Source: Chamaecyparis obtusa (lineage: Eukaryota > Streptophyta > Pinopsida > Cupressales > Cupressaceae). Taken from it: 64,000 nucleotides of DNA. The notes under the pieces were generated by a model, which had not been told where the DNA came from, did not search any database, and saw only the letters and a program-made list of their open reading frames with translations. The DNA lies in assembly GCA_027943335.1 (NCBI GenBank), contig BSBK01006031.1:899501-963500 (forward strand), in the 5' to 3' direction. Positions 1-17,319 of the stretch are shown here, piece by piece (the first letter of the stretch is position 1; every line of letters starts with the position of its first letter). The position numbers were made by a program, and so were the translations under genes.

Positions 1-302
1 ACATTCAAATCTCCACTGTATATCAAATTTAGCTTATCCCACATGGCTTTAGCGGTAGTGCATCCCTTAATGTCTTTAAATTCAGTGTCGGTACAAGCAG
101 TAGCAAGTTCCATCATAGTGACATTGTGTTCATGCTTGTCTCTTAGTTGATCAAGGGTTAAAGGACCAGTGGGTGGAGCCATGTAGCCATTCTTCATCAG
201 GTCTACAGCTGAGTTTCCAATTCTAGATATGTGCAACAACATTTAGCTTTTCCATACTGTGAAGTTCTCTTTATTCAGCCTAGGCACTTCCCTCTTATAC
301 AT
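1..302 (-). pseudogene. Copia retrotransposon gag, N-terminal part (runs off window)
   Basis: Reading the minus strand from the ATG at 302 gives a gag-like product beginning MYKREVPRLNKENF, followed by a Trp (W17) as in the usual Copia gag start (FxG.NFxxW). After an in-frame TAA at 243-245 the same frame continues open to the window edge, with DQLRDKHEHN and the typical segment AKAMWDKL. Copia gag forms the virus-like particle that packages element RNA. The PBS and LTR lie immediately upstream in the element's orientation, so the order LTR-PBS-gag is correct. The stop could come from CAA to TAA. The rest of the element lies outside the window, so completeness cannot be judged. Confidence 0.8.
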
Positions 303-352
303 CTTGAGACCTTTGTGCTGAAGTCCTTAAAACTCTGTTCTAAGCAACCAAA

Positions 353-364
353 GCTCTGATACCA
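353..364 (-). other. Primer-binding site of the left Copia element
   Basis: The plus strand reads GCTCTGATACCA, so the minus strand reads TGGTATCAGAGC. This is the complement of the 3' end of initiator tRNA-Met used by most plant Copia elements. It lies two bases inside the LTR and about 50 bases upstream of the gag start. Confidence 0.9.
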
Positions 365-366
365 AT

Positions 367-1749
367 TATTGGAATAACTGAGAGGGGGGTGAATTAGTTA
401 AACATTCTCCCAAATCAAAATGTATAAATTAAAACAAATACTTCAATTCTTGTTGCTCGGTAAACAAAAATACTTTCACTATCTATGCTTTTACCGATTG
501 TCAATTCTAAACTTATAGTAGTTACCGATCAAATCTAACATGTAATATGCAAAGTATGATAACAAACAAATATCACAATCAACACATAACACAAGAGATT
601 TAACGTGGAAACCCTATGAAGGGAAAAACCACCTGGGACCGGCAACCCAAAATTGTGCACTCTTCAGAAGTGAGGTTGGTGAAGACCCAACCCTATTAAA
701 GGTTACAAACACACTATTAGGTGTGACCTTCTTAGAATATTTTAGACTAGAAGTTATTGCCCAACCAGCAGTCACTTTGGGGTTGACAGGATAACAATGT
801 TCACTCTAATGAATGATACATCAAAAGACTTTCTAAGTCCACTCGGTTAAGAGATTTGACTGTATACAATGGTTAAATATGTAACAGTAGTTGATCTACC
901 TTAATACAACTTTAATTGCAAATTACAGATCGATATTTTTCTCATAAAAATCCTCTTGATCAATATATCACGTCAGATTCAATACTGTGTTAACTTATTA
1001 TTCATCAATAATTGCTCTTTGTAGCTTGGTAACTATTCTACAGCTCAATTCTCAATAACCAGTATGATTAGAATGCATGAAACCTACTTCACATGATTAT
1101 TCTGTAGTTTCTTCTTCTTCCAAAATATTTCACAATGAAACCCTAGTCTCTTATATAGATGAGTAAATCATTTTATTTTCCTCCATCAGATTTTTCCACT
1201 TAATCATATTCATAGATTTTTCCACTTTAGGCTTCCTTAGCTGATGTGTCAATAACACATTTAAATCTACTCCATTTTATCTTCCTTTAATTATGTTAGC
1301 TGTCGATCTCCATAACAAACCTTATCCATTATCACTGATTACGAGGTACTTTATAACTCATCACTCTTAATGGCTAAACTGATCATTTAATCCATTATGT
1401 CCTCATCGGTTAACAAAGAAATGCGTCGGTGAACACACGCTTGGTTAATACTGTGCTTGGTATACACTACACTCCGTCGGTGTATACTGAAATGCTTTAG
1501 TTTACTGACAACACTGCTTTGTGTCTTTCAGCTCTATTCTTCATTATAGATGAACACACCATAATGAAGTCAATTCCATCAAGTCATAGACTCATCAACA
1601 AGTTACTCAATATTTTCTTTATCCTCATCTAACATGTACATCTTCCTCATGTAGATTTGTCTCTTCTTCATCTTTTCCACCTTTCTTCAGATGTGTCGGT
1701 ATAGTAACTTACAAGATAAGTAATGTCAAGCTAGTTGACATCAATGACA
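367..1749 (-). mobile_element. LTR of the left Copia element (5' LTR)
   Basis: The LTR begins next to the PBS. Its expected TG/CA edge is mutated (plus strand TATTGGAATAACTGAGAGG, where TGTTGG would be expected). The block AACTGAGAGGGGGGTGAATTAG is nearly identical to the start of the LTRs at 33.5 and 37.85 kb, so the elements are related. A second shared block, GACATCAATGACA, ends at 1749 and is taken as the outer edge, because that gives a minus-strand start of TGTCATTGATGTC. The outer edge is inferred and no target-site duplication could be tested. Confidence 0.6.
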
Positions 1750-2024
1750 ACATAAAACTGATTTAATCATCTTGCATTATCTAAACAACAACTCCTTCAG
1801 ATTCAAAATCAGTTGTAGTTCATCAATATTACCTGTACCTACAAAGAGAAATTCAAACATGCTAATTTTCTACATATTTTCTATTAATTTTCCCTCAAAA
1901 CCAAGATTGTTGTAGGTGTTTGAAAAGTAAAAATAATAAAAAATTCCAAGTAAACCAAAAAGCATTTACTGCAATGGCAAAACATTCACCCTCATAGAAT
2001 TTCAATCTAACACATTTTAAAACT

Positions 2025-2228
2025 TCAACTTCCTTTTGGAATCTTAGTTTGATAACCTATCATATTACCAAATGACCAAAATTCCCACCATTTCCTAGTT
2101 GTGCACACTTTTCTTAGATTTTGAAACTCCACAGCAACTTTAGATGCCATATCTAGATCAAATTGCTCCATGTTTGAGCTTTCATCCTTTACTCCTCCAT
2201 TATATTCAACTATGAATGGTAGGAAATG
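2025..2228 (-). pseudogene. Possible orphan exon, unidentified
   Basis: The minus strand has an acceptor-like sequence (TTCTTTTACCTGATAG) directly followed by 67 open codons beginning HFLPFIVEYNGGV and ending ...KIPKGS-stop. The composition is protein-like, with mixed charges and a segment rich in aromatics (RKWWEFWSFGN). I do not recognise the family and see no partner exons within 2.5 kb. It could be the last exon of a lost gene or a chance open stretch. Confidence 0.25.
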
Positions 2229-4747
2229 CTATCAGGTAAAAGAAATTAAAAAATAGATGGAAGTTACAGAAATACCAAAGCTAAATTTTTTTTTAAAATT
2301 AAGATGCATAAACACAATGCCGACACAACAAACAAATAGGAAACTGAACAACAATACAACATTTATAAAACAAAGATCAAAAATAGCTTATGCACACCAG
2401 TTTCATTTCTTCAAACTTAAATCCTTTACTGAAGACCAATTGACATCCTAAAACACATTGACATATGATAGCAACATATAACACTTTCTATAGCGCTTAT
2501 TCAAAAGCACTGAGAAACTAAAGACTAAATTGCTGGAAAGAAAACAAAAAAAGACTTATCCCACAAGCCAAAAAGAACTAACAATAATACAACAACAATC
2601 AGAAAAGTACACATCTTCTTCAAAAAAAGATTAAAAAAGAAGATTCGAAAAAGCTTATTTTTTTATGAGCAGCTATTTCATTTTTATCTTTGGCAGTGTC
2701 TTCACATCATATTAAGTAGATTTATTATTTATGTATATGATTTGAAGATGTTGTTAGTACCAGCTATAGTAATATAAATTTAATCTTTTTTTGATCCTTT
2801 AGGGATCTAGACAACTGTTGTCAGTTCTGATGGCAATTCTTGTTGTAAATGGAACTACTAGATATAAGAAAGAGGTTCTTTTGAAACATGGGTCAATGAG
2901 CTTAAGTAAAAAACTAAACAATTGAATCTTGGTAGAAATTCATAATACTATTTATGAGATTACATTAGCATAAATGTTGAAGCAACAGTGAGATTGAAAA
3001 ATGGCCATAGTCCCTTGAATGCCATCCAACTAAAGTTATTCCAAGTATGTCTACAAGAAGGGCTATAAAAAATATACAAATCAATAGAAATAAACAAAAT
3101 CCACTATGAAAAGATCAGAGTTAGGATAGATCCAGTCAACCCAAATCCCATCTTGTCAACTACCAGTAAAGACAAGAGTTTATGAAACAAAAAAGTTCCA
3201 TAATTTATGAGTTCATTTCTTATTTGAGTCTCTTCTCACCCAAACTATATAAATACATAAACAACATTTTATTCCTTCCTTTCACACTTTCTTCATTCTT
3301 TCAAGCATAGATTAAGAATTTCATAGTTGAGTGTTCTAGGGTGTGGTGATTAGCTAAGAGTGTGCAGTTGTAGAATGCCATATATCAATTGCAACAATAG
3401 GATTTTGTCCATTGATGTTGTGTTTAGAGGCAGTTTTTGCATAATGGTATTAGCATGACATATGACCCCAAGGATCTTGGATCAAGTTCTATCATGTGAT
3501 CTAAACAAAGAAATTGATGGCAAAGAACCTGAGTTTAGGCTAGGCCCAATGGCATCATCATCCACTTACCATAAAGGTGGTCAATACTAGATTAATATCC
3601 TGTCCCACCCATTAGAAAAACTTGGTGTTACATTCAACTGATAATCTGGCAGTTTTGACTATATTATTATAGTATAGTTGGTTTGCACAGTGTGAGACAA
3701 TTATGAGGGATTTGTCAAAAGTGAATTTTTTCTCTCTAATGTTTTTCATTTTGAGAAAAATTTAAGATTTGTCATATTTAACAGGATACAGTATTATAAA
3801 AGCTAGACTCTCTGAGAAGTGCAAAATGTAGAGACAATTGCATATAGCACATGATTAATGTATACATAAGTTCATCCAAAAAAATAGAGAACAAATAGAA
3901 AACCTAACACTAAACAAGATCCTATATCCAAAAACTATGTATAAAGCCCAATTACACACCATAGGTCAATAAATATGCTAATGTTAATAGGAAACAAATT
4001 CTACAAACTAAAGAAGTTCTGGGCAGTAAATTGAATTTTCATATTTTATAATTGAATAAGCATTGGGAGGTCTATATAACCACATCTGCAAACTATCCAC
4101 AAACTACTCATCAATATTGAAATGGAATAATATCAACAAACAAATTATAATGCGCTTAATTCTCTGCACTATCTCCCCTCATCTTTATACATGAATACTA
4201 CATTTACAACAATTCAAATGCAGGCTGGTTAGCAATGATCTCTTCAAAAGGTTTACAACATAGATGTGTTTAAAAATGACATCCCTATCACCTGAAGTAA
4301 ACGAACATACTTATAGCATGTGATAGCCTATAGTTTTTCTGGCAACTCCAAAGGGCCTAATGTTGAATTAAATTAAAGAAAGATACAAATGTTAAGCTGA
4401 CATTTAGACTAGGCCAGCTAAACAAGTTACATGACATGTATATGCATGCCCATACTGAACTATGCTACATTTCCTATATGATTAGACCATATTTGAAGCC
4501 TTGATGGCTACAATGCTCTGTAGCTTCAGCTAGTAAATTCTTATAGCTTTATCCTGAAATCTACTTTTTGAGGATAGGATGCATATCCAGACTAGTTTAT
4601 AGTGACCTATGCTACAACATCAATTATTCTATTGATACATGTAAGCTGAATTCAAAAAATGAAAATTAAAGTTGTACAAGTACAGATGAAAAAAAGTAAA
4701 AGTTTTTCCTATTAATTTCTTTCAAGACTTCTAGAATGATATAACCT
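2229..4747. other. Unassigned AT-rich sequence
   Basis: I see no coding stretch, RNA gene or clear element here. A TATA-like ACTATATAAATAC at about 3243 is followed by a pyrimidine-rich leader. At about 3449 there is TGGTATTAGCAT, resembling a decayed tRNA-Met primer-binding site. Together they could be the end of an old LTR, but neither is good enough to call. Confidence 0.4.
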
Positions 4748-5865
4748 GAGACCTGCTCAAAGTTGTTCAAGAATCTCAATCTAATAAAATGATGCTCAAA
4801 GCTATCAACTCCACTTGTAATGCTCTAATTCCTAAGAAAGATGGAGCTTCATATGTAGATTATTTTTTATCAACTGCCATGTGCCATGTTACTTATTATA
4901 TAATCACTAAACTAATAGCAGAGAGGTTGAAGAAATGTTTGGCTTCCTTGATCTCTCTCAAACAAAGAGAATTTGTGAAAGGGTGGAAAATCTTGAACAA
5001 TATTGTTGTGGCCAAACCTATCCATTCCATGTTGGCTGATAAAGAGAAGGCCATGTTTATTAAGCTTAACATGTCCAAGGCCTATGATGCAGTCAAATGA
5101 TCATTTCTCAAGAAAATCCTTTTGATGTTGGGTTTTAGTTCAGATTGGGTCAACTAGGTGATGAGTTGTGAGTGCTCAACATCCTTCTCTATGCTAATAA
5201 TATTCCTTCTCTTTTCAACATCTAGAGGACTCAACCAAGGAGAACCACTATCTACATACGTGTTTATTTTAATGGCCCAAGGCTTGGGCAAATTGCTCAA
5301 AAATCATAAAGAGAGAAGTCTTATTTAGGGTTGGTCATGGAATTAGAACTTTCCTTCTCATTCTCATCTCTATTTTGTGGATGACACAGCCTTGATGGAA
5401 ATGGCTAAAATTAGAGAGGCTGTCAATTTTAGGACCGTGCTTGATACTTATCTACTTCTGGTCAAAATATCAATGTGAATAGTCTAGTATTTTTTTCTTC
5501 AACAATCTAGAGCCCCAACCAACGTAGGATTGCTAAGATTTTCCACATTCCTGCGAAATATTTTGGAATCCCCCTCTCAGCTAGTAGTCTCGAGAGGACT
5601 CACTGGAAGAAAATTCTAAATAGATTTTGTATGAGGGTTAGCCATTGGACCTTTAGATGGCTCTCTTTTGTGGGTCAATCGACACTTTTAAAATCTATCT
5701 TGCAGGCAATGGTAATCTATAGCTTTCTTCTTTAGCCACCCCTAAAAGTTTTCTTAATGAAATTGGTGCCCTCTCAAGAAAGTTCTTATGGGCTGAAAAA
5801 ATGAATAACGAAAAATGGAGCCTTGTGAGCTGGGATTTGGTGTGTAGAACTAAAGAGGCGGGATG
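4748..5865 (+). pseudogene. LINE (L1-type) reverse transcriptase fragment
   Basis: The translation follows the plant L1 reverse-transcriptase order: NALIPKKDGA, YYIITKLIAERLK, REFVKGWKILNNI, a palm segment ending LNMSKAYDAVK (usual KLDMSKAYDRV), then SRGLNQGEPLSTYVF and the catalytic FVDD near 5380. It is followed by recognisable downstream pieces (PAKYFGIPLS, LSFVGQSTLLKS, RKFLWAE). In-frame stops replace Trp after YDAVK (TGA) and in DWVN-stop-VM (TAG). The endonuclease and the C-terminal end are missing. The right edge is abrupt at a conserved Gly-rich segment where the TGTAATG LTR-like unit starts, so the LINE was probably interrupted there. Confidence 0.85.
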
Positions 5866-8609
5866 TGTAATGACCCAGATTTCAAGAGAGGCCCTTCAGG
5901 CCCTTGCGGTGTTCTACAACACCAACCTTTTGACTTTTCCATTAATTTTAATAAATAATTAAAAATTTTAAATAATGAGATTATTTAAATTTCAAATACT
6001 TGGATTTGGGTCAACTGTCTTTCCTTGGGTTGATTAAATTTAAATGATTTGCTATTTTTTCTTTTTAGGCGACATGAGGTCAGCCATCCTCCTAAACCAA
6101 CTCAAGGCACCTATATTATGGGGTTGAGTGAAGGGAGAAAGGCATGCTGACATGCTGGAATGAGGCATTTTTTAAGATAGTACAAGTGCCTTGTCCATGA
6201 TTCCACATTTTGTATACAAGTCTACAAGAGTAGTTACAACTATAGTATCTAACCAAATCCATCTATCTTTTATGCTTTGATGAATGTTTGGTCCCTATTT
6301 CAAAGCTCCCATTTTGGCACGGGCATTTAGGATGATGGAAAAGGTTGTGGAATTTGGCTTCACACCTCCCAATTGCACTTAATTGGAAATTTCTAAGGCC
6401 TTTTCGTAAAGTTCAAATTTGTTCATATCCTAAAATCATTGCAGTCCATGAGACCACATTTCTTTGAGACATTTCATCAAACAGTTCAGGTGCCTTGTCA
6501 AATTTATATACATAAACTTGGTGAAGCTACAACTCTACATCATTTATGTTGTTAGGCGTATAACAATAATAAGAAATTTATGATGATTTAATTGTAGAAC
6601 TACTGGTCCATAGAGGTTCCCATTGATGTGTTAAATAATAAATTGTAGAAGGAAGAATACTATAAAAGAGACGAGTCACATTTTAACTACAAGCTTACAA
6701 GTTCAACAACTCAGGGGAAAATTACTTCAAAATATAGTCAATTTTAATGAGGACTGTGTCATTGTTTCCATACCCATAATTGTTGATCACTACATTTGTG
6801 TATAATATAGGTGTACCCATATTCATTTTCTTGTATATCTTAATTTTAATAGTGTCCATGTGCTCATAGGTGTACCCATGTCCCCTTCAATTCTATTGTG
6901 AATCATAATTAAGCTTTCCATATTGAACTGAAGTGAACCCTAATTAGATTCCATATTGAACCTTATTTCCTTTGGCCTATTGAGTGGAAGATATATCTAT
7001 GCTTAAATATTATATAGATATGTATTTATATTTGTGTCTATATAGATGTGTGTGTGTGTATTTATAAGAAAATGAATTCACTAATAGCTTGTGATGTCTC
7101 CATTTCGAAATATGATTTAATAATAAATAATAATGAAACAATAGGATTTTGTTAAATATAAAAATATTATTAAAAGAAATAAAATATAATCTACCATCCA
7201 TATAGTAATATATTATTAAAATATTAATTATAATATATAATAATGTAATAATAATAAGCAATATAATAATTTAATTATGAATATAATAATAAACAATATA
7301 GATCATAATTATATATAATTAACAATATAAATGATAATAATTTAAATGTTAATAAATAAATTAATAAAATTAAATATAATTTTAATATAATAATAAATAT
7401 ATTATTATAATATAATAATAAATATATTATTATAATATAATATATTGTTAAAATAATAATATAACATGCAATTAGATAATATAAAATATAATTAAAAAAT
7501 GATATATAATACAATAATATAACATAATATATTAATAACATAAATAAACTCGATTATATGTAAAATATTATTAGATATGTACATACCAAATAATATATTA
7601 TATAGTAATGTTATAAATCAAATCCGTTACCTAAGCTAAGCAACAGAGAAGTCGCGACTCAAGAGGAAAGAGGATATGTAGGAAAGGATAGCACAAAACC
7701 ATGAACTCGGCACCTTGGCAGAGGACAGACTTATCATCCCTATTCGGTGGCTCACTTGTGATTCTCTTGAGTGTTAATAATCAAATATAGAACAGCCAAA
7801 AGAAAGTCATAATATTGATACAGGGAGTTTCTAGCGGCATAGATCAAGAAGAAACATGTGCATGGCTTGGGACAAGTTTGATCAAGATTGTCATCATCGA
7901 GTTGGAGTTCATCTTATTGACTGCTACAGCATAGCATTTGGCATATGTACAGAGACCACCAAATGAATAGATTCAGAACAGGAATCGAATGGGATCACCA
8001 AGGGGAGTTTAACAAGCGCTCGGTATACAGGCTCTGAAGTACCGAAGACATTAGAAATCCTTGACTGGATTTTATCGTAACTTAAGATCCTACAATGACA
8101 TCTCCATTCATTTGAACACTGGGTCTGCACTTATCCGCTTGGTTATTGATATGGGGAATTCATCGGTTTTTTATATCAAGTCATCAACTTAAGATATCGA
8201 TTATAGTAGATTAGTATCTTCAAAAAAGGGTACAATTAAGGAAGAAAAATGTCTCATCATCCCACTGCGATATGTAAGACATTTCAAAACCAAACAGGGG
8301 GATATTCAGAGAAGAATTTTATTCTAATATGAGATATTAAACTTGACCTTAAACAATAGCGAATATCAATAGCAACTTCTATATTGGAAGCGAATTGACA
8401 GGAGACTAAGTGGGACCATCTAATCACTTGGCTCTAAATCGAGATAAGTTCCATCGAGTGGATATCCTTAAGAGTTTTAAGTTGAATATTAGGATGAAAT
8501 GTCTTTGGGTTTGATTAAATTATATTTATAAATAATTTGCAGTCCACATTTCAAGTTTGGATTATTGTTTCAGGAATAAACAAGGGTAATCCCAATTGGG
8601 GACATTACA
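5866..8609. mobile_element. LTR-like unit with TGTAATG...CATTACA ends (probable Gypsy-type LTR)
   Basis: The left end reads TGTAATGACCCAGATTTC. The right end reads GGGGACATTACA, whose complement is TGTAATGTCCCC. Such TG...CA ends with a C-rich start are usual for plant Ty3/Gypsy LTRs. The 2.74-kb body has no coding capacity and includes an extremely AT-rich stretch at about 7000-7600. The left edge coincides with the break in the LINE fragment, supporting an insertion. The bases outside the two ends (GGATG and TAGCT) do not match, so it is not a clean solo LTR. It may be one LTR of a larger element or have rearranged ends. No PBS was seen. Confidence 0.45.
7000..7600. repeat. Very AT-rich low-complexity tract
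   Basis: It is built almost only from ATAATA, ATATTAT and TTAAAAT words, with short internal duplications such as ATAATAAATATATTATTAT twice near 7390-7430. Open frames in it are rich in Ile, Leu and Tyr and are compositional artefacts. Confidence 0.8.
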
Positions 8610-13778
<5,169 letters not shown>

Positions 13779-14015
13779 ATTCATTATTTTACTAATATAA
13801 ATTTTAAAAATAATAATAAATAAAAATCCTAAAAAAAAATAAAAAACAATTTAAGTATAAAAATATAAATAATACAAAAAAAATTGAAGTATAAAAATTA
13901 AAATAAAAAAATTCTATTAAATTGTGTTTCCTTTATTTACACAAATGAGTCTGGATAGAAGAAATACTTTTATACTTAAATAAAAGTAAATATAATTAGT
14001 AATAAAATCATATAA

Positions 14016-14774
14016 TTATTAATAAAATCAATTCTGGAAACACCCAAGCACAAGTCCGATTTTGAGGATGAAGTATCCCCTCCTAAAAAAAATCAAAATC
14101 TTTCAAATCAGCCAAAAGTTCAGTGCACACCTATGACTATTTTTCCTCTTTGTGGATATTCGTATGAGGAAGGAGACAGTCAAAAAGTCCTGGAAACACC
14201 CCAGCACAAGTCTTCCTATGAGGAACGACGTCCTCCTTTTAAAGAAATTCAAAACCCCTCTAATAAAAAACTTGAACAATGCCCATCAACATTTAAGTGC
14301 GGGTCTATAGATAAGGAAGGAGAGAAAGAAATTGAGATACGAGATCAAAGGAGTGAAGTTTTCATTGAAGATTTAAGAGCACATGGTATAACTAAAGCAG
14401 ATTTGGAAGGACTTTTCGATAATCTGATATTTGATGTAGCAGATAAAATGTTTCATAGTATTGCTAGAGAAGAGGAAGTAGACTATGATAATATTATGGG
14501 TATTTAGAAAGAGGAGCAGAAGTTAGTTGCAGCAGGTCAGAAGATTGATGTTGAACCATCAAAGATAAAGACATGCTCCATTTTACAGTTAGATGTGGAC
14601 ATGTCTTGTATCAAGATCTATTCGGTATCTAAGAGACCCAGAGGTCGTCCTCCTAAAGGTAGGAAAATAGAAGAAGAAGTGGCTATAGGGGTTCAACTTA
14701 CACTATCTTCTGGTAATTCTTCTTGGAAATCCAAGGATAAGGCTATTGCTTCAATAGCCAAACAAGTAAAGTAG
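14016..14774 (+). pseudogene. LINE ORF1, C-terminal part with AT-hook-like motif
   Basis: One frame runs from 14016 to the TAG at 14772-14774, with an internal TAG at 14505-14507. It is open upstream of the first ATG at 14133, so the 5' end has been lost. The first part holds two copies of a 52-codon module starting at 14034 (LETPKHKSDFEDE) and 14190 (LETPQHKSSYEER), each leading to a SPPKK or RPPFK and xQNxSN segment. The middle is acidic and helical in character. Near 14634-14670 lies PRGRPPKGRK, an AT-hook-like DNA-binding motif. L1 ORF1 proteins bind element RNA, and plant versions usually have a CCHC knuckle, which is not visible here and may have been in the missing part. ORF2 starts 33 bases downstream. 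Confidence 0.65.
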
Positions 14775-14806
14775 GGAAGGAGAGAGAATTGCTCTCCAAG
14801 GGAAGA

Positions 14807-15540
14807 ATGAAAACCATATCCTAGAATGTTAGAGGTATTAATGCCTCTAACAATGCCTGTCTTATCAAAGACCAAATCTTGGTAAGCGATGAAGACATAG
14901 GCCTTTTACAAGAAACTAAATTGTCTAAGGAGAATGGGGATAAATTGTTTGGCTCATGGAAGGGTTGGGCCTCCCTTCATGGTCCATCCATTGGCACCTT
15001 TGGAGGCTTGGCTATCCTATGGAGACCTCATAAGTGTAAGATATAGTTAGTGAATTCAAATGCAAATTGGTTGCTGGTTGAGGTATCAATGTTTTCTCTC
15101 TCCTTTTTCTTCTAAATGTGTATGGTCCTATTTCGATTTTCAGCAAATAGAGATTATGGGGACTGTTGTCAACAATTTTATCAAATTTAGACAGCTCAAG
15201 ATCTAAAGTAATCTTGGGTGGGGATTTCAATGCAACATTGGGAGAAGTAGAAAAGGTGGGAGGTTCTACCCCCTCCTTCAAAGTTATAGAAGACTTTAGA
15301 AATTTCATGGAAGGAAATGCATTATTAGATTGTGTTCCTAATAATGGTAAAATTAATTGGACAAACAAAAGAAAAGGGGCTCAATTTGTAGGTGTAAGAC
15401 TTGATAGATTTATGCTGAATTCACATTGCATCTTGGAGCAGGGTTGTTGTTTATCCAACATCCTTACCCTTACTGGCTCAAATCATTTTGCTGTGGCTCT
15501 GGAAATTGAGATGGAACCTAATGTTTTTAGACCAAGACCA
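14807..15540 (+). pseudogene. LINE ORF2 endonuclease domain (broken)
   Basis: It starts at the ATG at 14807. Recognisable endonuclease landmarks are NVRGIN, IGLLQETKL (the catalytic Glu region), GGLAILW, then in a shifted frame LGGDFNATLGEVEK (catalytic Asp/Asn GGDFN) and GSNHFAVALEIEM (the SDH-like terminal motif, here SNH). The enzyme nicks target DNA to prime reverse transcription. Breaks: TAG at 14822-14824 where the family has Trp before NVRG, TAG at 15044-15046 where Trp is again likely, and a frame change around 15080-15170. The motif order and spacing leave little doubt about identity. Confidence 0.85.
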
Positions 15541-16109
15541 TATTTTAAGCTGGAACGAATGTGGTTCAGGGATAAAGAATTTTTGGCATTACTTAAGCAA
15601 TGGTGGTCAGAATGCCCCTATCTAAAGGGATCCCAAATGTTCCAATTGTCTAAAAAGCTAGGTTTTTACAAAAGAAAAAATCAAGGAATGGAACCATGAT
15701 AGCTTTGGAGATATTTTCATAGTAAAAAAAACTTACAGAACCAGGTAGAAGAATCGAATGAATATGTGCTACAATATGGTCTTACTGAGGAATTGTATGA
15801 GATTCAGAGGGTCTTGCAAGAAGAGTTGAAGGGAAATCTTGTTGCGGGAAGAGGCATACTAGAGACAACATTCAAGAGAGTTGTGGCTTATCGAGGGTGA
15901 TAGAAATTCTAGTTTCTTTCATGCTTCAGCAAAGATTAATAGAAATAAAAACAACATTTTCCAAATCAAGGATTCAGAAGGGAATATTCTTACTACTGAA
16001 AAGGATATCCAAATGGAGGCTATCTATTTTTTTTCAAAATCTATTGAGTAAGAAAGAAGATATTGAGCCTTGTCCATCCCAATTGGATTGTCTAAATTAC
16101 ATCCCAAGT

Positions 16110-17310
16110 TTAGTGTCATAGGAAGATAACTCTCTTCTCATGCATCCCTTTACGCTGGAAGAGGTTAGGAGCTTAGTCTTCACCATGGAGGCTGACAAAG
16201 CCCTAGGCCCTGATGGGCTAACCCCTTTATTTTTTCAAAAATGATAGGATTTTGTGGAGGAAGATGTTTTGAAGGCTACAAAGGAATCGAGGAAGCACAC
16301 ATGCATGTTAAGGCAGTTCAATAATACATTTCTTACCCTTATTCCCAAGTGCTCTCAGCCATCTACATTTGCAGACTTCAGGCCAATCTCCTTATGTAAT
16401 ACTATTTATAAAATTATCACAAAATCAATTGCTGTTTGGTTGGGGAAAATTATTCCTAAAATTATCTCTGAACAACAGGGGGGTTTCGTTCTGGGTAAAG
16501 ACATAGTGGAAGGTGCTCTAATCATGCATGAGGTGTTGCATTTGATTAAAGTGGAAGGATTGGAGGCTATGGTTCTCAAGCTAGACATGATGAAAGCCTA
16601 TGATAGAGTTAACTGGTCCTTTCTATCCCTAGTGTTATAGAAGTTTGGATTTTGTAGAAAATAGATTAAATGGATTCTTTCATGTGTCAAAGCTGCTAAA
16701 TTCTCAGTTCTTGTAAATGGATCTCCATGCGGTTTCTTTTCCCTCTCACAAGGAGTCAGACAAGAGGACTCTCTTTCCCCTTCCTTATTCATCATGATGG
16801 TTGAAGGCCTCAGTCGATTAATTTCACATAAGAACAATCTAGGTAAATGGGCTAGAATATCAATTCATCAAACAGATATGAAGATTTCTCATACTTTGTT
16901 TTCTGATGATTCACTGCTTTTTGGTATTAGTAATCTCAGGGAAGCTATAGTGATCAAGGAATCCTTGGACGAGTATTGTTCAGTTTCAGGCAGAAGTTAA
17001 ATATTGCAAAATCAAAGATATTTTTCTTTAACACGCCCCTCAAAGTTCAATCAGCGATCAAAAAACATCTTGGTTTCTCGGTTGAAGAAATGCCAAGTAA
17101 ATATTTGGGGATTCATTTCTTTCAAGTCATCTGGAAAGTAGTTTTTTGGGATAACATTTTTCAATCCATTAGGGACATAATTGCTTCGTGGAAAGTAAGA
17201 TGGCTAACTCTTGTAGGTAAGATTCTATTGGTAAAATTAGTCTTATCCTCACTTCTGAACTATATAATGTCAGTTCTTATGGCCCCGAGAGCTGTGTTGG
17301 GAAAAAAATA
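16110..17310 (+). pseudogene. LINE ORF2 reverse transcriptase domain (broken)
   Basis: Landmarks in order: FTLEEVRSLVF, DKALGPDGL, LIPKCSQPS, FADFRPISLCNTIYKIITKS, ISEQQGGFVLGKDI, VLKLDMMKAYDRVNWSFL (catalytic Asp), LSQGVRQEDSLSPSLF (usual QGDPLSP), then HTLFSDDSLLFG near 16899-16920 (usual FADD; the Asp pair is kept), and SKYLGIHF. Stops include the pair TGA-TAG at 16242-16247, where FFQK is normally followed by a Trp-containing segment, and TAG after SLVL. The Gly to Glu and Pro to Ser changes in QGDPLSP are also G-to-A and C-to-T changes. The domain copies element RNA into the nicked target. Confidence 0.92.
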
Positions 17311-17319
17311 GAAAATTTC

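Noticed and set aside
3440..3465. TGGTATTAGCAT as a primer-binding site with an upstream LTR promoter
   Set aside because: Two differences from the tRNA-Met PBS, no LTR edge or gag nearby; too weak alone.
7010..7541. Two hydrophobic Ile/Leu/Tyr-rich open frames that look like membrane proteins
   Set aside because: Composition follows directly from the AT-rich low-complexity tract; no initiation or splice context.
15012..15368. Minus-strand 118-codon frame opposite the LINE endonuclease
   Set aside because: Antisense shadow; the plus strand carries the GGDFN endonuclease motif at the same place.
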